Positions 1-5,225 of a DNA stretch of 5,225 bases are shown one piece after another; position 1 is the stretch's first letter, and every line of letters starts with the position of its first letter. This DNA is from CAZOOR01 sp964581505 (GTDB lineage: Bacteria > Bacteroidota > Ignavibacteria > Kapaibacteriales > UBA2268), in the NCBI GenBank assembly GCA_964581505.1, contig CAZOOR010000104.1, positions 1 to 5,225 of the forward strand. Direction: 5' to 3'. Under the pieces are notes generated by a model. It saw only the letters and a program-made list of their open reading frames with translations, was not told the origin of the DNA and did no database searches. The translations under genes and the position numbers were made by a program.

Positions 1-71
1 TGAGAGAAACAACTTTTAATTAACAAATCATTCTGACAAACAGAAAGAAAATTATTAGTTGCTCATTCTTA

Positions 72-91
72 GTGTGCCACACTTCGCACAC
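72..91. repeat. Short inverted repeat of unknown role
   Basis: Six-base arms GTGTGC (72-77) and GCACAC (86-91) flank an 8-base loop. No T-run follows on either strand, so it does not look like an intrinsic terminator. It lies just beyond the better terminator at 107-130 and might be a back-up structure or a chance repeat. No reading frame of useful length crosses positions 1-106 on either strand. Confidence 0.25.
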
Positions 92-100
92 CACCAGAAA

Positions 101-130
101 TAAGAAAACCGCACCCCGCAGGATGCGGTT
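101..130 (-). terminator. Intrinsic terminator of the htrA-lptB operon
   Basis: Read on the minus strand, AACCGCA and TGCGGTT pair as a 7-bp stem (124-130 with 107-113). After a one-base mismatch the stem can extend by two G-C pairs. A T-rich run, TTTTCTTA, follows directly. It begins 26 bases past the lptB stop codon, where a rho-independent terminator of the leftward operon would be expected. Stem, loop and U-tract are all visible; activity is inferred. Confidence 0.8.
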
Positions 131-155
131 ATAGAAATATATATACAGTCACTTC

Positions 156-905
156 CTATTCATATCTTTCGAGTTTGAAGTTCTCGCCGAGATAAAGTCG
201 GCGTACTTCTCTGTTATCGGCTATTTCCTCTGCTGTACCGGAGGTAAATATTTCACCGTCAATCAGAATATAGGCGCGGTCTGTTATCGATAGAGTTTCA
301 TGAACATTATGGTCGGTTATTAAAATACCGATACCTTGGTCTTTCAGTTTTCTAATCATCCACATAATATCCATAACTGCAAGCGGGTCAATACCGGCAA
401 AAGGCTCATCAAGTAAAATGAATTTCGGATTTGCCGCAAGAGAGCGTGCAATTTCGCATCGGCGGCGTTCACCACCGGAAAGCATATAGCCCTTGCTCTT
501 TCTAATGTGTGTAATATTAAAATTTTCGAGGAGTTCTTCCAGCCGCACCTTCCGCTCTTTATTGCTCATTTTCTGATGTTGCAAAATAGCACGTATGTTA
601 TTTTCAACAGACATTTTGCGGAAAACAGACGGTTCTTGCGGCAGATACCCTATGCCCATTCTTGCACGTTTGTACATTGCGTAGTCTGTTATTTTTTTAT
701 CATTGAGAAAAACATCACCGCCGTTAGGTCTTACCAATCCGACAATCATATAGAAAGTAGTTGTTTTACCGGCGCCATTGGGACCAAGCAGACCGACTAC
801 TTCTCCTTGTTTCAAATCAATGGAAATTCCTTTTACAACCGTTCTTTTACCGTATCGCTTAATTAGTTCAACAGCTTTGATGGAGTTTATATTATCTTCT
901 GCCAC
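156..905 (-). CDS. lptB: LPS export ABC transporter ATP-binding protein LptB
   Basis: This is the cytoplasmic ATPase of the Lpt machine. With the membrane proteins LptF and LptG it extracts lipopolysaccharide from the inner membrane and pushes it along the LptC-LptA bridge to LptD/LptE. At 249 residues it is close to the usual ~240. A complete ABC nucleotide-binding domain is visible: Walker A GPNGAGKTT (41-49), Q-loop Q90 in YLPQEP, signature LSGGERRR (142-149), Walker B ILLDEP with catalytic E167, and H-loop H199 in ITDHNVH. The C-terminal YLGENFKL closely resembles the ending typical of LptB and separates it from the related branched-chain amino acid ATPases LivF/LivG. The start is GTG at 905, since the next in-frame Met is residue 53, inside the ATPase fold. 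It overlaps htrA by 14 bases and has a good ribosome binding site at 913-918. The other lpt genes, often lptA/lptC neighbours, are not in the window. No key residue is missing. Confidence 0.95.
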   Translation of the reverse strand: MAEDNINSIKAVELIKRYGKRTVVKGISIDLKQGEVVGLLGPNGAGKTTTFYMIVGLVRPNGGDVFLNDKKITDYAMYKRARMGIGYLPQEPSVFRKMSVENNIRAILQHQKMSNKERKVRLEELLENFNITHIRKSKGYMLSGGERRRCEIARSLAANPKFILLDEPFAGIDPLAVMDIMWMIRKLKDQGIGILITDHNVHETLSITDRAYILIDGEIFTSGTAEEIADNREVRRLYLGENFKLERYE

Positions 906-2085
906 GTCTAAATCCTCTTTGGGGTAAAATAAAACTTGTTGTCATTACTTTTTCGTCTCTGATAAATTTTATATTTAATTTATCGCCGACTTTCATATCA
1001 TTAATAATCATATAATAATCCGCTTCGTCCGTTATTTCTTCATCGTTGATTTCGATGATAATATCACCGGGTTCAATGCCCGATTTGCCCGATACGCTCC
1101 TCGTATTTAAAGCAACAACCACAACCCCGCTACGCGGCTTAATACCAAGATAATATGCCAGTTTCTCGTCTAATGTAGCTATATCCATACCGGTCTCGAA
1201 ATTACGATTAATGCTTTTATTATTTTTAAGTATTTCGATAATATTTTTTATCCTATTAATCGGGATAGCCCAACCAATACCAATACTACCGGCGCCATTA
1301 CTACTTTGTGCAGTTGAATAAATAACAGTATTAATCCCGATGACTTCACCGAGCGCATTTAGTAGCGGACCGCCGGAATTACCGGAACTAATCGCCGCAT
1401 CTGTTTGTATCATTCCTTTATATATGCGTCCCTCTTGCGAAAAATCAATATCCTTATTCGAGACAACCCCGACTGTAACAGTAGGCTTGGCATTAAGATT
1501 GAACAAACCAAAAGGATTGCCAAAAGCAATGACCCATTCACCGAGTAGGATATTCTCGGAATTGCCGAGTTTCAGATATGGCAAATTTCGTCCTTCAATT
1601 TTCAGTAAGGCTACATCGCTGGTCTTATCGGCACCGACAATAGTCGCATCGTGCTTCGAGCCGTCCGTCATAGTAACAACAATTTTCGTAGCATTGCCCG
1701 CAACATGATGATTAGTTAAGATATATCCGTCCGACGAAATAATAAAACCCGAACCCAGACCTTGAACTTTGTAACGTCTGCGGCGCTCCCGAAAATAATT
1801 TCTGAAAAAAGGAATGAACATCGGGTCTTGATATACTACTTCTCGCACTTCAGTAACGTTAATTCCAACAATTGCGTCCTCTGCAATTTTTACCGTTCGT
1901 GTGATAGCATTCTCACGTGCCGCCGTGATAGAGTTATTTGTTGTGTATAAATCCTGTGTGCTTTCTTCGGACTGTGTATTCGTACTATTTGCCCGATGTA
2001 CCGCCAAATCATCTTGCGAATTGCAATGCTGAAAAGCAAGGGTAAAAAACAGCGCAAATGTCCAAAACTTAATATATTTTATCAT
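892..2085 (-). CDS. htrA: HtrA/Deg-family serine protease with one PDZ domain
   Basis: This is a trypsin-like protease of the HtrA (DegP/DegS) family, which degrades or refolds damaged proteins outside the inner membrane. From the ATG at 2085 it is 397 residues. Residues 1-20 form an export signal (basic MIKYIK, then a hydrophobic stretch), with Cys21 in a poor lipobox context (FQHC), so cleavage, lipidation or an uncleaved anchor are all possible. Residues ~31-60 are a Ser/Thr/Asn/Gln-rich linker. The protease domain (~65-285) carries the triad His127 (TNHHVAG), Asp157 (TSDVALLK) and Ser237 (SSGNSGGP). One PDZ domain spans ~295-385, including GIEPGDIIIEIN. A single PDZ resembles DegS more than two-PDZ DegP. 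A TTG at 2100 would add five residues, but ATG 2085 is preferred: it fits a signal peptide and lies just past a TATAAT at 2104-2109. No Shine-Dalgarno site is evident. The 3' end overlaps lptB. Confidence 0.93.
   Translation of the reverse strand: MIKYIKFWTFALFFTLAFQHCNSQDDLAVHRANSTNTQSEESTQDLYTTNNSITAARENAITRTVKIAEDAIVGINVTEVREVVYQDPMFIPFFRNYFRERRRRYKVQGLGSGFIISSDGYILTNHHVAGNATKIVVTMTDGSKHDATIVGADKTSDVALLKIEGRNLPYLKLGNSENILLGEWVIAFGNPFGLFNLNAKPTVTVGVVSNKDIDFSQEGRIYKGMIQTDAAISSGNSGGPLLNALGEVIGINTVIYSTAQSSNGAGSIGIGWAIPINRIKNIIEILKNNKSINRNFETGMDIATLDEKLAYYLGIKPRSGVVVVALNTRSVSGKSGIEPGDIIIEINDEEITDEADYYMIINDMKVGDKLNIKFIRDEKVMTTSFILPQRGFRRGRR
913..918 (-). promoter_or_regulatory. Ribosome binding site of lptB inside htrA
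   Basis: AGAGGA (918 to 913 on the minus strand) lies 7 bases before the GTG start of lptB and within the last codons of htrA (Arg-Gly of PQRGFRRGRR). It is the clearest Shine-Dalgarno site among the main genes and supports the GTG start. Because it is buried in translated htrA, ribosomes finishing htrA could re-initiate at lptB. Confidence 0.7.
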
Positions 2086-2103
2086 TATTCTTATTATCAA
2101 TTA

Positions 2104-2109
2104 ATTATA
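2104..2109 (-). promoter_or_regulatory. Probable -10 box of the htrA-lptB promoter
   Basis: The minus strand reads exactly TATAAT here. Transcription would begin near 2097, leaving a leader of about a dozen bases before ATG 2085 and excluding the upstream TTG at 2100. No good -35 hexamer sits 16-18 bases upstream, so the call rests on the -10 alone in A+T-rich DNA where such matches arise by chance. Confidence 0.4.
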
Positions 2110-2137
2110 CTTATATTTATTGACGAAAATGTTAGTG

Positions 2138-2185
2138 AACAATTTAAAATACGGCGTATTCTCTCAATATGTTTCATAAATTGTT
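2138..2185. repeat. Inverted repeat between the divergent promoters
   Basis: Nine-base arms AACAATTTA (2138-2146) and TAAATTGTT (2177-2185) are exact reverse complements separated by 30 bases. They enclose the palindrome at 2148-2160. The right arm overlaps the proposed -35 of priA, and the left arm supplies a matching TTGTT on the minus strand facing htrA. This could be a shared operator for both directions or a chance repeat in A+T-rich DNA. Confidence 0.4.
2148..2160. promoter_or_regulatory. 13-base palindrome, candidate operator
   Basis: AATACG and CGTATT flank a single central G in the middle of the divergent htrA/priA intergenic region. The GC-containing core stands out from its A+T-rich surroundings. 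Size and symmetry suit a dimeric repressor or activator site, but no regulator is encoded in the window and I do not recognise the motif. Confidence 0.35.
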
Positions 2186-2210
2186 AAATATTTTCTTATT
2201 AATATATGAT
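2181..2210 (+). promoter_or_regulatory. Possible priA promoter
   Basis: TTGTTA (2181-2186) and TATGAT (2205-2210) are separated by 18 bases and match 4 of 6 and 5 of 6 positions of the canonical -35 and -10 boxes. The site lies 36 bases before the priA start codon. The surrounding DNA is nearly all A and T, so other placements are possible. Confidence 0.35.
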
Positions 2211-2217
2211 TTTAAAA

Positions 2218-2244
2218 TGCTAATTTAACATTAATATTTTAGCA
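2218..2244 (+). repeat. Inverted repeat just before the priA start
   Basis: TGCTAA (2218-2223) and TTAGCA (2239-2244) can pair across a 15-base loop, ending two bases before the priA ATG. No Shine-Dalgarno sequence is visible in this stretch, so a leader hairpin here could affect ribosome access. The stem is short and A+T-rich, and it may be chance. Confidence 0.25.
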
Positions 2245-2246
2245 AA

Positions 2247-4757
2247 ATGGAATATATTGTAAACATAGCGATTCCGGTACCGATTGATAGATTGTTTTCG
2301 TACAAAATTAATTGGGGAGGAGATATTAAGCACTTGTTTGGTGCGCGTGTGCTGGTGCCTTTCGGCAAGCGGGCTATGACAGGTATTATTATTAAGGAAA
2401 ACAAAGAACCTGACGATAATATTAATTTCAAAGAGATAATTGAACTAATTGATGATGTGCCTGCATTTTCTGACGATTTGCTTAAACTGACAAAATGGAT
2501 TTCCGAATATTATCTCACCCCTTGGGGTATTGTGCTGAAAGCCGCTCTGCCCGCCGGTATGTCGCCTAAGACTATGCTCAAAATCAGTCTGCTCAAAGAA
2601 TTGGATAAAGATGAAGTGGAACGCCTGAGCGGACAGTCGCAAAAAAGGAAGATGTTCCTTAATTATTTGTTGCAACACAATGAACCCGTTTCACTTGCAT
2701 ATTTAAAGAAAAGGTTGAAAATGCCTTATCTATCCGATTATCTGGAATCACTTGCCGAGAATGGCATTATTCGTATTGACACCGGATTTACAAAAACCAC
2801 TAAGGTCAAAAAGCAAAAGGGCGTCATTCTCTCGGCTGAATATTTCACTGATGAGAATAAATTGAAAAATTTGCTGGACGAATTGGATAAAAGCAAACCA
2901 AAGCATTCTTTACTAATTGGCAATGTGTATTTAGCACAGTCGAAAGGTATTATTCCGAAATTATCATCTCTGCTTAAAGAATTAAAACTATCACGCAGTA
3001 TCGCAAATACACTTGCTAAAAAAGGTATTTTTGAAATAATCGATATTGAAGTAGATAGAAGCCTGACTGATGAAGATTTACTTGCGGAGCGGGACGAATC
3101 GAAATTACAATTAACCGAAGAACAAGAGTTCTGTTTGAACGAAATTAAAAAGGCAATTGAAAAAAAAGAGCATAAACCCATACTAATTCATGGCGTAACG
3201 GGTAGCGGTAAAACACTTATCTATATTCATGCTATTACTAACATTATTGAGCAGGGGAAAAGCGTTCTTCTGCTCGTACCCGAAATATCTTTGACACCAC
3301 AATTAATTGATAGATTTAGAAATGTATTCGGCAATGATATTGTGGCATTGCACAGTCGTATGTCTGACGGCGAAAGATTTGATGCTTGGCGGCTGATACG
3401 CGAAGGCAAAAAACGTATCGTAATCGGAGCAAGGTCGGCAGTATTTGCACCTATGCAAAATCTTGGTTTGCTAATCGTTGATGAAGAACACGAGCCGTCA
3501 TACAAACAGGATTCGCCGGCACCACGCTACAATGCGCGCGACACAGCCGTTATGCGTGCTAATTTCGAGAATATTCCGATTATTCTGGGCAGTGCAACGC
3601 CATCGTTGGAATCAATGTACAATGCAGAAATCGGAAAATATCAATTACTTGAAATTAAGAAAAGAGCTGACGGTGCTACTTTGCCGGAGATACTACTTAT
3701 TGATAAAACTGCGGCGAGCAAGTCGGGACAGTTCTCGGGTTCCGTCTCGAAACATTTAATCGAAGAGATTGGAGAAAAACTAAGAAATAAAGAAGGAATA
3801 ATAATTTTTCAGAACCGACGTGGTTTCGCCTCGTTCTTGGAATGCCCGGATTGCGCCTATATTCCCGAATGTAAAAATTGCTCCGTTTCGCTTACCTATC
3901 ACAAGAAGAAAAACCAATTGCGTTGCCACTATTGCGGATATACAATTAATGCACAACGCTCGTGTCCGGCTTGTGGTTTTCCCGAATTAAAAGAATACGG
4001 CTTCGGCACACAGAGAATTGAAGATGAACTTTCGGCAATTTTAAAAAGCGAGGGATATAATCCTGTTATTCAGCGTGTGGATTTGGATAGCACCGGCAAA
4101 AAAGGTAGTCTTCGGAAAATATTCACAGCATTTATTGCAGGCGAAATTGATATTCTTGTCGGCACTCAAATGGTAGCCAAGGGTTTGGATTTCGAGCGAG
4201 TAACACTTGTCGGTGTGATTAATGCAGACTTGCAAATGTTCTTACCGGATTTCAGAGCAACGGAAAGAACTTTTCAGCTATTGACACAAGTGGCTGGACG
4301 TTCGGGTCGCAGTGGCGGAAAACCGGGGAAAGTCTTTATTCAAACTGCACATCCGCGACATTTAGCATTGCGCGCTGTTCTGGACTCTTCCTACGAATTA
4401 TTCTATAAGAACGAATTGGCTAATCGAAGAGAATTGAATTATCCGCCTTTTGTTCGTTTCATTGTTATTGAGTTCAGTGGTAAAAACGAACACACAGTCG
4501 AGAAAAAAGCAATGCAATTCCTTAACTTGCTCCCATTCAATAATGCTTATCAGATTTTTGGAGTTACACAGCCATTTATCGCTAAATTACAAAATCGCTA
4601 CAGACGTATGATAATTATCAAGGGTTATAAAACGAAGGATAGAAGCGGAAATATATTGAGGAAATACTTAAAAAAAGCTATTGCCGACTATGCCGAGAAG
4701 TACAGTACATCTGCCGTCCATATCAAAATAGATATAGATGCATATAGCACATTCTAA
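2247..4757 (+). CDS. priA: Primosomal protein N', replication restart helicase PriA
   Basis: PriA recognises stalled or broken replication forks and D-loops, unwinds the lagging arm in the 3'-5' direction and starts reloading of the replicative helicase. It is 836 residues, longer than the 732 of E. coli, with the extra length mainly before the helicase core. Residues ~1-105 are the 3'-DNA-end binding domain and ~110-285 the winged-helix and linker region. Lobe 1 has Walker A GVTGSGKT (316-323), DEEH (412-415) and GSATPS (448-453). Lobe 2 has GTQMVAKGLDF (639-649) and QVAGRSGR (681-688). The zinc-binding insertion has all eight cysteines: 533, 536, 542, 545, 560, 563, 573 and 576. The rest is the C-terminal domain. 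The ATG is firm because an in-frame stop lies just upstream (2232-2234). It has no evident ribosome binding site. It is transcribed away from htrA, and no same-strand gene follows closely. Confidence 0.97.
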   Translation: MEYIVNIAIPVPIDRLFSYKINWGGDIKHLFGARVLVPFGKRAMTGIIIKENKEPDDNINFKEIIELIDDVPAFSDDLLKLTKWISEYYLTPWGIVLKAALPAGMSPKTMLKISLLKELDKDEVERLSGQSQKRKMFLNYLLQHNEPVSLAYLKKRLKMPYLSDYLESLAENGIIRIDTGFTKTTKVKKQKGVILSAEYFTDENKLKNLLDELDKSKPKHSLLIGNVYLAQSKGIIPKLSSLLKELKLSRSIANTLAKKGIFEIIDIEVDRSLTDEDLLAERDESKLQLTEEQEFCLNEIKKAIEKKEHKPILIHGVTGSGKTLIYIHAITNIIEQGKSVLLLVPEISLTPQLIDRFRNVFGNDIVALHSRMSDGERFDAWRLIREGKKRIVIGARSAVFAPMQNLGLLIVDEEHEPSYKQDSPAPRYNARDTAVMRANFENIPIILGSATPSLESMYNAEIGKYQLLEIKKRADGATLPEILLIDKTAASKSGQFSGSVSKHLIEEIGEKLRNKEGIIIFQNRRGFASFLECPDCAYIPECKNCSVSLTYHKKKNQLRCHYCGYTINAQRSCPACGFPELKEYGFGTQRIEDELSAILKSEGYNPVIQRVDLDSTGKKGSLRKIFTAFIAGEIDILVGTQMVAKGLDFERVTLVGVINADLQMFLPDFRATERTFQLLTQVAGRSGRSGGKPGKVFIQTAHPRHLALRAVLDSSYELFYKNELANRRELNYPPFVRFIVIEFSGKNEHTVEKKAMQFLNLLPFNNAYQIFGVTQPFIAKLQNRYRRMIIIKGYKTKDRSGNILRKYLKKAIADYAEKYSTSAVHIKIDIDAYSTF

Positions 4758-4797
4758 TAACAAGTAAGGCTTTACAAAGGTGAGCATATAAGGCGAC

Positions 4798-4820
4798 TGG
4801 AGGTTTATTACTCCAACTTT
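4798..4820 (+). terminator. Weak hairpin, possible priA terminator
   Basis: TGGAG (4798-4802) and CTCCA (4811-4815) form a 5-bp stem around an 8-base loop, followed by ACTTTT. It begins 41 bases after the priA stop and is the best terminator-like structure in this stretch, but stem and T-run are both short. Confidence 0.35.
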
Positions 4821-4913
4821 TCAAATTACACTGCCCTTAGTTTATTTATTCATAATTATTAATTTAACTGCTGCTGGTTCAATGTCTTATGTATTGTGTT
4901 GTGAGCATCGTTA

Positions 4914-5009
4914 TTATTCTTTCAATTTGTTTTTTTGCTCAACATAAACATTGTCATTAAGTTTTTTCAATGCTTTCATCAGCATTATTGAAAATTCTTC
5001 TTCTGTCAT
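4914..5009 (-). CDS. Candidate small protein of 31 residues, unknown function
   Basis: I do not recognise this protein. The frame starts at ATG (5009-5007) and ends with TAA (4916-4914). The product is highly charged, starts MTEEEFSIML and ends KNKLKE, and looks like a single amphipathic helix with no membrane segment or cysteine. Support comes from upstream order: AAAGGA (5022 to 5017) with a 7-base gap to the ATG, and a TAACTTTG box (5040 to 5033) matching the Bacteroidota -7 consensus TAnnTTTG. It would be transcribed toward the 3' end of priA. A frame this short can arise by chance, and the transcript might instead be a small RNA. No clear terminator follows it. Confidence 0.35.
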   Translation of the reverse strand: MTEEEFSIMLMKALKKLNDNVYVEQKNKLKE

Positions 5010-5016
5010 TGCTCTG

Positions 5017-5040
5017 TCCTTTTTTTGGTTTACAAAGTTA
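5017..5040 (-). promoter_or_regulatory. Promoter-like box and ribosome binding site of the small ORF
   Basis: On the minus strand, TAACTTTG (5040 to 5033) fits the TAnnTTTG -7 element used by the main sigma factor of Bacteroidota. About 19 bases upstream is CTG, a 2-of-3 match to the expected TTG -33 core. AAAGGA (5022 to 5017) follows as a ribosome binding site, 7 bases before ATG 5009. The box is exact but the -33 match is weak, and the sigma factor type is assumed. Confidence 0.35.
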
Positions 5041-5225
5041 ATTAGTTTTGGATAGAGTCCAGTTTACAGTCTCAGTAAATATACTAAACCTCACAAACGC
5101 AGAGGATGTATAGCCGCAGTCCTGAGCAATGTCTTTTCTGTGAGCGTCTATTTAGCAATGTAATATTATTTTTCTTTTTTCTATTCTTTGTACTTACAAT
5201 TTATAGTCTGCGGTCAATTATTTCA

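Larger units (their letters stand above)
4758..5225. other. Right-hand region without a large gene
   Basis: These 468 bases hold no long reading frame on either strand. Contents I can point to are the weak hairpin at 4798-4815, the candidate 31-codon minus-strand gene at 4914-5009 with its upstream signals, and a 5-base stem (TTTAC/GTAAA, 5053-5069). A plus-strand frame is open from an ATG at 5106 to the window end. The octamer GTGAGCAT occurs at 4780-4787 and 4901-4908, and AGCAATGT occurs twice near the right edge. None of this amounts to an insertion-sequence end, tRNA or known RNA that I can recognise. All three minus-strand frames entering from the right edge stop quickly. Confidence 0.6.

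Noticed and set aside
1..100. Possible tail of another gene at the left edge
   Set aside because: All plus-strand frames from base 1 stop within 23 bases, and minus-strand frames contain only very short runs. Nothing distinguishes a gene end from noncoding DNA.
1340..1708. 122-codon plus-strand frame opposite htrA
   Set aside because: It lies wholly inside the htrA protease domain on the other strand, over the conserved Ser and Asp motifs, and has no recognisable domain. It is a shadow of the real gene.
2738..3181. 147-codon minus-strand frame opposite priA
   Set aside because: It is antisense to the priA winged-helix and linker region, very Ser/Phe-rich as expected for the complement of Lys/Glu-rich coding DNA, and has no recognisable domain.
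3478..3759. 93-codon plus-strand frame within priA
   Set aside because: It overlaps the priA helicase core in another frame. Its ATG is the DEEH region of PriA read out of frame, and the product has no coherent composition.
4780..5160. Repeated short words (GTGAGCAT twice, AGCAATGT twice) as a possible repeat array or mobile-element ends
   Set aside because: Copies are only eight bases, irregularly spaced, with no flanking target duplication or transposase. Chance is the simplest explanation.

Overview
The window is an A+T-rich piece of a Gram-negative chromosome holding three full-length housekeeping-type genes. Two are envelope genes read leftward, and the third is the replication-restart helicase priA, read rightward. 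The bias toward Ile, Lys and Asn, weak Shine-Dalgarno sites before two of the three main genes, and one promoter-like site matching the TAnnTTTG type (5033-5040) fit the Bacteroidota/Chlorobiota (FCB) group. That placement is inference and no species can be named. LptB and an exported HtrA protease imply an outer membrane with LPS or lipooligosaccharide.

Layout from the left. Positions 1-155 carry no gene but contain a good intrinsic terminator (107-130) for the leftward operon. lptB (156-905, minus) encodes the cytoplasmic ATPase of LPS transport. It begins with GTG inside the 3' end of an HtrA/Deg serine protease gene (892-2085, minus), a 14-base overlap with a clear ribosome binding site inside htrA, so the two are probably translationally coupled. 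Positions 2086-2246 form a divergent promoter region with a consensus TATAAT for htrA, a plausible promoter for priA, and a nested symmetric structure: a 9-base inverted repeat enclosing a 13-base near-perfect palindrome. priA (2247-4757, plus) is full length with all helicase motifs and all eight zinc-binding cysteines.

The last 468 bases (4758-5225) hold no large gene. I see a weak hairpin that may end priA transcription and, on the minus strand, a possible 31-codon gene with a promoter-like site, ribosome binding site and ATG in proper order. A hydrophobic open frame also runs off the right edge, with little support.

Functionally, HtrA (envelope protein quality control) and LptB (energy for LPS export) would be made from one message, joining two envelope-maintenance roles. 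PriA is functionally separate and shares only the divergent control region. I found no mobile element, CRISPR array, structural RNA gene or evidently new system. The main points of interest are the htrA-lptB coupling, the nested dyad between the divergent promoters, and the small candidate gene at the right.
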